The notes below the pieces were generated by a model. The model ran no database searches and was not told where the DNA came from. It saw only the letters and a program-made list of their open reading frames with translations. Below are positions 9,859-23,100 of a stretch of 35,493 nucleotides of DNA, piece after piece. Both the position numbers and the translations under genes were made by a program. The stretch is taken from the NCBI GenBank assembly GCA_038093975.1, contig JBBPTG010000247.1, forward strand, positions 1-35,493, given 5' to 3'. This DNA comes from Chalciporus piperatus (lineage: Eukaryota; Basidiomycota; Agaricomycetes; Boletales; Boletaceae). Positions within the stretch are counted from its first letter, which is position 1. Each line of letters starts with the position of its first letter.

Positions 9859-10933
9859 CTACCCATAACTAATAGGAACCACCTTCCTGTACTGCTCGGT
9901 ATTCTCCAATACCCTTCTTAGCCACTTGACCTCCCCTCTACATTGTGCTTCCCACTGCTCCTCATCAGTATAATCCTGCTTGAAATTGCAACACCCAAAG
10001 TCTATCGTAACCACCCTCGTCGGTTTCTCCGGAGGGGTGAAAAGTATGTTGGTCAAACCGATGTCGAGGTGGAGGACACCACGAGAGTGGAAGCTGTTGA
10101 GGACCGCGATTAGTGACTCGCGGACATCAGGGGTGACTGCACTGAGAGACACATCTTTGAGGGTAACCGATGGAATATATTCGAGGACGATGGCGGGGGG
10201 TTGGATGGCGCGTTCGTCTGGAGGCAAGAACTGGCCGTGCGTGATAAGGCGCGGGATATCGGAACCCTGAAGGTCTTTCAAATGATCGTATGCATCCAGC
10301 TCCATCTCGTAAGAACGCGTCAGAACACGGAGATATCTCTCCTCCCAGAGGACGTAGTGGGCAGCGAGTTCCTCACCACTCATCTCATCTGGATCGTCGC
10401 CGTAGACGATCCACCCCAGCTCTTCGTCGGGGATGTGTGAGTTCTGGGGGCGAGCTACGGCAGCGGCCTGTTCGATGGCGAGCTTCCACGGCCGTGTCCA
10501 AGGCTCCTTCCGATAAAACCTCTCATCTAGAAAGCGCGGGTCATATATTTTAACTACCACCAGCTCCGTATTCGCCTTGGCAAGCACAGTGTCACATTTT
10601 GTGACTGGGGTGAAAAGTTGAACAACGGTGAAGATGACGTGGCGGTCATCGAAGGATTTCAACGTCAGGGTCTGACCTGGAAGAAATGATTTGAGAGCAT
10701 CTTCCGTATTGGGCCTAGCTGGCTGAATTGAGCTCGACGACCATGACCAGATGATGTTTTACCTTGGTTTGGAGTTGAGCCCCATGGTAGCAGCGTCGAT
10801 AGTCGAAGTTGAACGTTGACTCTGAGTGATTGCGGATAGGGGAATTGACCAATCCAACATAGCCACCGTCCCTTCTGAAACAGGGCCTTGATATTAGATG
10901 AAGGGCCGAACTTGAGCTCGAAGCTTGGGACAT
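9859..10933 (-). CDS. Protein-kinase-like domain protein, fungal type, atypical
   Basis: Two exons, 10933-10763 and 10671-9859, with a 91-nt intron (GTAAAA...GTCAG) give about 327 residues. The N-terminal part is Ser-rich. The kinase-like fold starts near TLTLKSFDDRHVIFTVVQLF. VVVKIYD carries the likely ATP-binding lysine, and ELDAYDHL may hold the helix-C glutamate. AIVLEYIP is the hinge, HLDIGLTNIL the catalytic loop (HLD in place of HRD, Asp and Asn kept) and VVTIDFGCC the DFG metal-binding motif. The protein ends soon after DFG, so the usual APE and large C-lobe helices are missing or strongly reduced. This resembles the small kinase-like proteins expanded in mushroom genomes; substrate and activity are unknown. 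The ATG choice (10933) rests on frame continuity with exon 2. Confidence 0.72.
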
Positions 10934-10983
10934 GATATATCATGTCCATTACACAGTTGTAATACGTCGCAAGTCCATTATGA

Positions 10984-13359
10984 TTAGGATATCATCCCGA
11001 TCTCCTGCCAGTGTCGCAACCAAAGTTTGACGTCCCCCTCACCCAGAGTATCCATCCCGCGACGCAACGTCGGTGACGCAGACCAAGCTTCGTCCGAAGA
11101 CATCTCGATGTCCCTGAACATCCTATATACCCCATCCGTCGTGGCCTCCTCCTTCGCTCGTCGGATGTGCCGCAAGATGATCAACGCTGGATCTTCGAGT
11201 TTGGCTCCTAGCGGGGGATAAGGTACTGCGTAAAAAAATTCTTCTAGTTTCGTGGTCCATTGGGAGAGAGGGACGAGGGGTAGGTTGAGTTCGTCGCTGA
11301 TGAAACGAAGAAGGGATAGCGAGGAGATTGGGGTCGGATGGGCGATGTGAACATGTGTCGATGAGGAGTCCCGCATCTCTGCCACGGCCTCCGCTGCGTT
11401 GTCGACTGGTATCCAGTGGATTTCCTATATATATAAACATGTGCGTTCCTAATCAGCTCCAAGAACGGATGATGAGGGATAACAGAAACGAAGAACTGAC
11501 CTCATCGATGTGCGGAAGAGCCCCCAAGTCGACGCCCAGCTTGACGATCATAGGGAAGTGTTCGCCCTCTCTCCAGCGTCCACTGCTCGCACCCGACAGC
11601 TCACCAATCCGGACTACTATCGGACGTAAAAGGGTGTTCGATGCTGCAGCTGCCAGGATCTGCTCTCCGATCCATTTGGACTCCCCATACACTGCGTCGA
11701 GCGAGCCAACTGGACCTTTGATGGTGACAGGGGTCGCTTCCTGGGTGATTTCCGTTCCTGCGTCAGTCTTTCTCGGAGGACTTGTGAGAGTAGTCCTGTT
11801 TCTGCTGTGCAAGGTGTCTGTTGTGCTGATGAACAAGAGACGGGGTGGGTTGGGTAGGGAACTAGACAGCGAAAAATCGACAAGGTTGCGTAGGACACGG
11901 AAGCTGCCATTAAAGGCGCTAAGAGGCGACTTCTCGTCGTAGGTAGATAACCATGCGTTGTGGACGACATGTGTCACAGAAAAGCGAAGCTGCAGGTACT
12001 CCGTCGGTTTGACGTGAACGCAACTCTCTGCAATAGTAGGACATACCTTTTCATAGACCTCTTGAGATAACCCAAGATTATCCTGGGTCATGTCCGCTTC
12101 TAGGTATGTCACCTTTCGATGGTGAGCCAACCGAGGATCCAATCCAGACGCTTGGAACAATGCCGCATGTCTGTCGACCAGAGACGCAGGTCCGCTTTTC
12201 TTCCGATTGAGAGCGTAGATCCGGAAAATGCGCGAGTCCTGGACGAAACGTGCCAATAGATTCACTCCAAAGAGACCGCTCGTGCCTGTAATCAGGACGA
12301 CGTCATCTTGCGGTGGTGGCATGGAAGGTCGATGTTCTGGGAAAGACGAGCTATAGGACCTTAGCGTCTTTGTGATGTCAAGGTAACGGGCTAGATTTGA
12401 TTCAGTTCTGTGCCTCATAGACGTTCGCGCAGCGCGAGTTGCGAAATCCGCGAGAGAAGATATCGTGTTGTACTGGTGAATGACGGTGCCAGAGAACTTC
12501 CGAATGTCGACTTTGGCACTGCTTTGGAGGGCACGGAAAAGTATTGCGCGGATACGAGTCGCAACCAGGCTTGGGGAGAGCATAAGGATCTGACCAAGCC
12601 CGATAAGAATAAGACCCATACCTGTCTACACCATAGTTGAAGAAGTCGGCTCCGTCGTCGATTTTCTTGCCCAATACCGTAGTGATGATCCCTCGAACGA
12701 AGCTGAGTGAATTATCTGGGCTCCATATCTTGGGAGATTTTAACGTGGTTTTTGTGGCGTGTTCGATGCTCGTGTAAAGTGAGTTTATCTCGTCCTTATA
12801 ATCACACAGGATAGTTGCTCTGTCCAGAGCACCTCGAGAGGAATAAGTAAATGGTTTCGTCCGCGGTGCGATGATGATCATCTAGATAACTTTCGTTAGC
12901 ACTACGAAGGGTCTTTCGAAGAGGGCAACTCAAACCTCCTTGAAGATTCGTGACTGCTGAGGTGCAAACATGTTCAGGCGATCGATGGTGCGCCTGCGAT
13001 GTGAATTCGAAATCAGTTTTTCACGCGAACTGCAGAATGTACTCACTCGAGTTTATTCTTCGTTTCTTCTACTTGCTTTGCATCATTTGTGTCGATTTCA
13101 TGGCCGACCCGCAGCTCGATTAAAATACCAGCGTTATATCTTCCATGTCCAAACATGACTGCATAACGAACGATCGGATCCTCCATAAAGATACGTTCTA
13201 GCAGACCCTAAGATCGTCTGTTCAAAGATAAAACAGTATCTCCGTACCAAGAGGCACTGGACTAGTCTGGGGGTAGTGAGATCATGGCTTTCCCACAAGA
13301 GACTCGGTACATACCACTTCGCCTGTGATATGTGCGAATTGTTCCGCAGATTTCAGAAC
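10984..13359 (-). CDS. Adenylate-forming reductase (A-T-R, NRPS-like), N-terminal adenylation part not seen
   Basis: Recognisable exons: about 13359-13315, 13266-13248, 13197-13047, 12993-12936, 12881-12622, 12569-12047, 11989-11501, 11424-10984; all phases fit. The first exons encode the C-terminal adenylation subdomain (FAHITGEV, TSPVPLERIF, VMFGHGRYNAGIL, FAPQQSRIFKEM, KPFTYSSRG with the catalytic-loop lysine). A carrier domain follows: DFFNYGVDSLVATRIR, whose Ser is the phosphopantetheine site and is formed across a splice junction. The C-terminal thioester reductase domain has LITGTSGLFG (NADPH), THVVHNAW and VYGESKW (catalytic Y and K). This architecture reduces an activated carboxylic acid to an aldehyde or alcohol, as in basidiomycete L-aminoadipate-reductase-like enzymes. 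About 400 residues of the usual N-terminus cannot be found upstream of 13359, so the gene may be truncated or degraded. Confidence 0.8.
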
Positions 13360-14017
13360 CCTCGGAACCGGACTTGTCACAGCACGAGAGGTAAATGGGG
13401 TGGGAGACGGTGCCTGCGTCTGGGGTTCTTGAGGGAGTGGAGGGAGGGGACGGGGAACCATGACGAGTTGAAAGTCTTACCAGAAGACGTCGAACGAAGG
13501 AAGAGAGATGGAACTCGTCAATGGCAAGGATCGTCAGTACTTCAATGTAACCAACGGCCAGGAACCCCCATTCAGAATCACGGGATCACAGCAAAGCTGT
13601 CCACTCTACGACACTATTGCTTGATGGAATCAACGAGCGTTCCTTGAAGAGGCTGTACAGGGCCGGTCAGGCTTGGTGCTATCAGGTACTACTTAAGCAG
13701 CAATCTGGACTCGGAACTGCAAGGGCTGAGTGCCTGTGAGTGCCAGGCTATTACGCACCGATAGCATCCCTCGACCGAGCGTCCGATGATCCTGGCAATG
13801 TCCTGCATCTGTTGCAATACATCTCGGCCCATCAACTTAGACTTCAGTTACACAACTTGACTTGGACCTGGTCCCTGAGCAGTTCCCAATAGTATGATGG
13901 TGGATCGATTCAGAGTGTCACGAAAATGTCACACGTGCTCACGTGATGGCTGTCACGTCGTATTATGTGACGCTTCGGAAGAGCAAATTGCGGTTCGTCT
14001 CCTTGTACATCCGAAAC
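13360..14017. other. Region between the adenylate-forming reductase and LPD1
   Basis: The missing N-terminal adenylation domain would be expected here on the minus strand, but only short unsupported frames are present. One (about 13600-13500, minus) reads SEWGFLAVGYIEVLTILA but lacks known motifs. The right part is the LPD1 promoter. Confidence 0.4.
13932..13946. promoter_or_regulatory. Paired E-boxes (CACGTG and TCACGTGA) upstream of LPD1
   Basis: CACGTG at 13932-13937 and palindromic TCACGTGA at 13939-13946 lie 72-86 bp before the LPD1 start codon, with further CACGT/GTGACG half-sites to 13972. bHLH factors of the Cbf1/Pho4/SREBP class bind such sites in fungi. Binding here is inferred from sequence only. 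Confidence 0.5.
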
Positions 14018-16482
<2,465 letters not shown>

Positions 16483-18495
16483 TTACACTCGAGGCGAAGC
16501 AGCGATACGTCGTAATGTAGCTGTGATGTCCAGATACTGCAGATAACCTTTATGAGCCGTCTGAGCATCTTGATAAAGATCCTTGAGCAAATTCTGCTGA
16601 TCTGCTACAAGGTCTCCTAGTTCCCAATCATCCGTGCCGAACTTGAGTGACTCGGAGTCGTGGCTTGAATCGTCGAGCCGGACCAGAATTGTATCCTTCC
16701 ATTCCTTCCAGACTTTGGTCTCGTTGGGGAGGAGTTCCTTGAGGATGCTGGCTGGATTGGGTTTCTGGGAATCGGAATCTGGTTTCTGGGGATCTGGGTT
16801 CTTGAAGGCGAGCAGCATGAATGCCACTGCGGTGGTACGCGTTCCCAAGGTGAAATTGTGTAAATCAGGGTTCCCGAGAACAGAGTTGAAGAGCAGCTTC
16901 CGCTGGATCTCCTCCGTATCGGTGGATGTCAACCACCAATTGTAGAACGCAGTGACACCGAGCGAGAAAAGGAACGCGATTTGGCCGTAGAGCGTCGCTT
17001 GTGGAATCAGGAGTAGTTGGGCAAAGAATTGAGTGAATAAGAGGAGCGCGGAGACTTTGACGAGTTTGAAGTGGAATTCGCTAGAGAATCTGAGGGAGAA
17101 TTTGCCACGTGTGATGGAGTTGACGGCACCCTCGTCTCCTTTCAACAAGACGATGTCCTCATCCGAGATCAGGATACCGTCCCCGGGTGGACATCCCTTG
17201 GCGGGCTTGGGATGTGTGAAGACGAAATCTGCCGAGCCAATCACGAGAGCGGATATACCATTCGCGATGATCCCAAAGGTGATCAACGCGAAGGCATACC
17301 AATCCGAGCAGCTAGCACAAAGGAAACAGGCCGCAGCGCCTGAGAGAGTAGGGAGGAGACTGAGTGTGTTAGGATGGGGAACGCGCGTGAGGGGCATGTC
17401 AACCTCAGGGATTGTATTGAGCTCTGCAATGGTAATCTGGACAGGTCGCGTTTTCCTTCCCCGAGATGATATGGCTCTTCGGGCGCGAGTAGGCACATTC
17501 CTTCATGAAGAGAGCAGCCATGTGACTCGTCTCGTTCATGACGGTGCCCGAGTAGGCGGCCATGAACTTGGGTCCCTTCTTGCTGCAATGCAAATCGAAC
17601 AGCAGGGTAGGGTCGGTATCAACTTGACCGCTTTCCGTGTCTTGGGATTTCAGGAAGGATGCTGACCCCGCGAGCGACCAGAGCCGCCGGGCCATTTGAA
17701 TCGACCCTGGGGAGTTGTGCCATCCTAGCCACGGCGAGCTTTCGTACACGTGGCTTATCGTCATGGCAGAAACGGCCTCATCCCCACCGAAAGCACCTGC
17801 CATGCCCGCAGTATCAAGGGCGAAGCGAGGTGGCTTGTCGAAGGGGAGATTAGGTCGGTTAGTAGAATAACTCTCGATCATGGTGGAGGTACTAGGAATG
17901 TACATGCAGAGTGATTGGTGTCTGGACGATGAAGAGAAAAGTGATTGTTGGGGGGATCCAGAAGGTGAGGAAAGGGTCTTTATATGTTCAAGTCGTCGGA
18001 TGGCGCCAGAGGACCCTGCGACACGACCGCACTTGCAGCCAAAGAGGCTGTACGAGCCGTATGGATCATCCAAGCCAGATACCTAGCGCCTGGACACACA
18101 GCAAGAAGTCGATGACATTGAACACATGTCCCTGAGAGGAGGCGGTTTGAAAATGTTTTCATTTCGTGATCAATCGTGCTCACCTTCCACCGCACCCTGT
18201 CTCTGGATGTGTGGGTGACGGCATACATTCGAAGCATCAAATAAGCTTCGTAGAATGGAAGCTGGACAGTTGCCGACGATCCTGAGCGAGGGGTTGTATG
18301 TCGATCCGATGTAAATCGATTGCCCTCCCGGAACGATCGGGCGAAAGGAACGGATTTATCTATCCAGGCGCCGGCGTGGTTTGCGTTGGGTAGATCCATC
18401 ATGGAGTCATTAATCATAGATCCTGGCTTCCACAATGTCGGTTCACCAGGGATAATCCGTGGAACACGTCTGTAGGGGGCGTACCATCTCTTTCC
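16483..18495 (-). CDS. Multi-pass membrane protein, basidiomycete hypothetical family
   Basis: Supported exons: 18495-18184, 18131-18083, 17977-17904, 17833 to about 17530, and a last exon ending at the stop 16483. The first carries RWYAPYRRVPRIIPGEPTLW and a proline-containing loop. Spliced exons 2 and 3 form a long hydrophobic stretch (VFNVIDFLLCVQALDPFLTF, then WIPPTITFLFIVQTPITL). The intron before 17833 has a perfect TACTAAC branch site. The last exon has two more membrane regions (AFALITFGIIANGISALVIG and ALLLFTQFFAQLLLIP) and a charged tail ending in a helical YLQYLDITATLRRIAAS. No function is known to me. The true start is upstream of 18495 and not resolved. The donor joining the fourth exon to the last is also ambiguous (candidates near 17560 and 17540). 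Confidence 0.6.
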
Positions 18496-20176
18496 CTGGT
18501 AGTAGGCACGGGAGATATCCGATCAAGTTGGGAATAGGATGTAAGCCAAAAAGTGAAATTCTGACCTTGAATTCAACACAACGAGGTTTTATGAATACTG
18601 GAGTCACCCGACTCCCTTTCAGTTGAACAACCTGAGCCGACTAGCGAGCCAACCCTGGACAGCCATTATGATACCGAGTGGAGAATTTCTGCGAGGCCGC
18701 GTGCCAATCCGCGCGTGTGCAACGAGTTCTTTACATCACCATTTCCATCCATCAAGGGTTAAATGGATAGTAACTGAGACAACTGCGATCTTGGTGGACA
18801 GTAGTTCCTGTAAAAGGGACTGGAGGGCTTCTCAGGGAACCTGCAAATTTGAAGGTAAAGTTTCATCAAGTGAACGTGGACAGTCAAAGGTGCCGTCCTG
18901 TAGCACCGTTCTCTTCCACAGGCTAGGAACAGCTTCCATCATGCAAACAAAGCACGCGAAGGGGGGGAGGCACTGACAATCGATAAGAATGGTGCAGACC
19001 GTGTTTAACTTCACTTCGATCTAAGGGATCCGCTAGTCAGAGCTCGTAAGTGGAGGTCGAAGCGGCAATGTTACTAAGTGTTCTGCAGAGCGGCGTCCCG
19101 GGTGTGTGGGAGGGCGGTAACGCTCCAGAGGAAGCCACGAATTGCCTTGCGGGAAAAGGGTGGAAAGACTGAGTCGATATATTGATGAAAGGCTCAGGGA
19201 TAATCTCAGGACCAAGCAGCCCTGCGGTGACGAGCGTCTCGATAGACGCGCCGTTACATAAACTGAGCTGCGACCAACCACTTTATCAACTTTGACATGC
19301 GCCAGAAACGAGGTGCTTAATAGACCAGTCAGCTTGCGCTGAATTGAGTCTTGAGTCAGGTAGTTTCTCTATCTCGCTGCTAGGACGGCCCCAGGTTCGA
19401 GAGGCATCTGAGGACTGAGCGCTTCGCGTTATCCAAAAACAGAACAACTGAGTACAGTTTGAATTCTGAAATGAAAGCGATCAGATGCTGGCAAGCAACA
19501 CGAGGACAAGGTATAGAAAGGTACCAAAAAGAGTAGCGCTTCTTCGTGATAGCCATGATGCCGAAGGGACATCAGGAATTTTCTCGAACAGAATGACTCG
19601 GGAACCCCAAGCACCGTGGAGACCATGCAACCTAGATGGGAAGGAGCCCTGCCACCACCCCTCATGAGCTGGTGAGCGGTCCTCTATCCCACCCCATGGC
19701 CTCCTCGCAATTGTCATGCACCTTCCTTCGTCAATGTCCATCCAAAATTGCATGTCGTCACGTATCTGGACATGCGCTCGGGATCGAGAAGACCGGGTCA
19801 AGCTCGCATTGGAGAGTAAGATAACTTTGTCCATTCTGCGGGCCTGCGTTGTCTATGGGAAAGATACCTGCTTGTGTCGCGTGTACGGCGTTCTGTTGCC
19901 AGGAACCGGATTCGTGCTGCAACAAATTGGTGTGACAGTAGACTTGTAGATAACCCACAAAAGCCGAAAACAGAGCCAATGGGGCTTGTGCGAACTGATC
20001 CTATGATAACGATGAGTATAATGAATATGTGTACAAAGGAGGCCAACCAGTAAATCAGCCCTGTCCCTCCCCACTGCGAAGCCTGTCCATCTGCCACGAG
20101 CAAATGTTGAATAATGACCGGTGTGTGGTAGTAGTGTGGAGACAAAGCGAAACCATGACTGGCCGTCCACTGAGCA
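18496..20176. other. Long stretch without a well-supported gene
   Basis: This may hold the 5' exons of the membrane-protein gene (left side) and of the WD40-TPR-HET gene (right side). A minus-strand frame at about 20170-19800 encodes a hydrophobic segment (LIYWLASFVHIFIILIVIIG) and another at 19550-19481 (ATLFGTFLYLVLVLLAS). They could be exons of a membrane protein, but I cannot join them with consistent splice sites. Confidence 0.3.
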
Positions 20177-23100
20177 GCTAAAATAGAGCACCAGTACCGC
20201 GACCATAAGGTGTTCACGGTTGCGTTCCTGCATGATGCAGAGCACTTCCTGAGTGGCGGCGAGGATGGGACTGTTCTACGATGGCGAAGAAGTGATTGCA
20301 GACAGGTTGGATCGTATACAAACGCTGGCGGAGATGTCCAGTGCATCGCTGTACCAAAAGATGGGCGTCGGATCGTTGCTGGAACAAAGGGCGGGGTGGT
20401 GACGGTGTGGGATGCTGAGCGGCGCGAGAAGGTGACCGAGATGAGACACAGCGGTCGGGTTCTCGCCGTCGACATTTCTCCAGATTCGAAGAGGGTCGTC
20501 AGTGGGTCATCTCATGAGCCCGCCGCTGTCTGGAACATCCGAGTCACCGCGAACGGAGGAGGAGGGGGCCAACACTTGATCTTGAACCGGGCCGATCATC
20601 CGCTCGCACTCAAATTCTCACCTGATGGGACGCGCATCGCCACCACCCAGTACGGTCATCCCATCAAGATCTTCGACAGCGCCCATGGCAATGAACTCGT
20701 GCAGATCAGTGTCTATCAACCACCGACAGTTCTCGAGTGGACGGATAACGGGCACCACATTTTTGCTGTAAATTATGGAACAATAGCTTGTTTCGACACA
20801 AGCACCGCATCTCTGCTATCCGAACAACGCGCTCAAGGTGAACACCCCCACGGCCGTGGTTGGGAGCAAATCGCTCTCGCAAGAAACCACAAAGTCATCG
20901 CATCCTCCACAAAGCGCGCTATTACGTTTTGGGACGCGTCTACATTTACTCAACTCGGTCAGGTAGAGGACGGAGCACGCTCCATTGCCTTCTCATTCGA
21001 CGGTTTCCACCTCGCAACCGTCGGACAGGACAACAGGATTATCGTTCGCTCTCTCAACGGGATAGTACCGCAACGCTACTTGGACAAGGCGAGTGCACCT
21101 CTGCAACAAGCTCCGTACCCCCTTCTGACCGCGTGATTATCTTAGCCCGCTCCTCAACTACCACTCTTGAACGTCAGCCATGCTGCGTTCACACTTTGGA
21201 TACAAGGCCAGCTCGAGAGCGCAAAAGCCGTATTGACGGGAGAGATCAGCCACCCTTCTGACAAAAGCATTCATCATGCCTTCGCCAACCGTGCCTTCAT
21301 ACAAGCACGCCAATTGAACTGGGAAGACGCGAAAAAGGATGCCGAAGAGGTACTTTCATCGCTCCATCACGTGCGGATGCTCACCCTTGCACAAAGTCTC
21401 TCGAGCGTCGAATTTCCATTAGTGGACTCGTCGCGAAAGGCTGGGCACTTTTTGGCCTAAAGCGAGGGGAAGAAGCGTTCGAGACGTTCGAACTGGCTTC
21501 TACGCTATGTGATGCGAGTGAAATTAAACTTCTTTGTTAATCAAGGTGAGAACTCCGCACTCTATATATGCCTCCCTTGTCCTCATAACTATCGCCATGA
21601 TTGTCGAAATCAGTATGTCATATTGTCTATGACCGGGGCCTCGAAAGATGCAGCAAAACGCTTAACGACCATGGGTGGTTCGTTAAACCCCAAACCGGTT
21701 TGCCTCCTTGTCCAGGTAAGTGCTCAGTTCCATAGTGCCATGAGGTTTGGAGGTTGATTGGTTTCTGTTCAGGCGCAGGTGTATCATCACCTTGGAAATC
21801 ATTACCTTGTTCAAAAGAACTATGCGGAGGCGATCCGTTCATTTGAACGGGCGTGCGCGCCCGTCTCTTTCAAGGAAAGTGCAGAGCTTCGTTTAATTTC
21901 TCTGGTATGGATTCATCTGAATGGATTGCAAGGATACTGACCTTCACCAAAGCTTTCTGGATGGCGCTTCGAGGATCTCAGAAACGTGGTTCAAGCACAT
22001 CTACATGATGCCATATCAGCTATCCCTCGCACGGAGGATTCAGTTGGGTCATTGCTCGTGTTGCATGGCCCCTTTCCGCAGGGTCTCGGGACAATTTCAA
22101 ACGCCGAATGGATCAACGGTGAGCTTAACTTTGGAAAACTGAGGGTGATTCACCGAACCCCGCCATGAGTATTCATGAAACGCCGTGTGGCGGTGCTCGA
22201 GCAAATGGGTGATAAGGCCTTGAACGACAAACAACTCCAAGAAGCGATCTCGCGCTATACGGCTGCGCTGTTCCTTAGCCCCAGCATTGACGACGATAAA
22301 CTTCTGTTGAAATGGACAAACGCACTTGTGGACAATGGGTCGTGGAAGGATACCTGGGGCATTGCAGCTGAGGTACTGTTCATGCGATTATGGGGCTCAT
22401 GTTGACTTTTCTTCCGTTCAAAGTTGGGAGACCGCGAGTCTTCGATTCACAAAGCAATATGCGAGAGGCTCGAGACCACTGAGCGTCTAGTAGAAGCAAC
22501 CGAGTGTTTCCACACGATCGAGAGTGAACATGGAGCGGTAACATGGTCTCTTGGTGAGCTGTTTCCAATGGCTTGTAGCTGCTGTTTGTTTGAACATCGT
22601 TCATCAGAATTTAAACTACGGCTCCTCAAGAAGCTAGGGAGCCGAGTACATGCAGACGCTCGCGTCTCACAGTCGCACCGCGAATCAATAAAACTTTACT
22701 CAGCGGCACTGTCCCTCCATCCCACGTCTCTTGACTTTCTTGTTGGGCGAAGCGAAGTACAGGCATCGGTAGGGATGTGGGAGGAAGCCATAAGTGATGC
22801 AGAAGAGGTACAGTCGAACTTGTCGCATCATCCTATTCATCTAGACATTTCTCCCTCAGGCACTAAACTCCCATCCTTCATCCCCTCGTGGATATCAAGC
22901 CAGGCATGCGGCGCTACTCGGAGCAGGGCGTTACGATGACGCTTTCGAAGCATACAAGACGATGGTTTCGCATTTAAATGATCAACACATGCAATTCCCC
23001 CGTCAGTTCTATTTTGCATCGTTGTCCTTGGGATCGGTCTTAATTTTTCACTCCAGAACCATACACCAGGCTTCCAGAGATAGAGGCTGCGATACGCGCA

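Noticed and set aside
17033..17665. 210-codon plus-strand ORF
   Set aside because: Antisense to the membrane-protein exons, which have hydrophobic segments and splice signals; the plus frame has none.
19798..20475. 225-codon minus-strand ORF overlapping the WD40 exon
   Set aside because: Its upstream half is the antisense shadow of the WD40 coding exon. Only the hydrophobic part below 20176 is worth noting, and no consistent exon chain was found.
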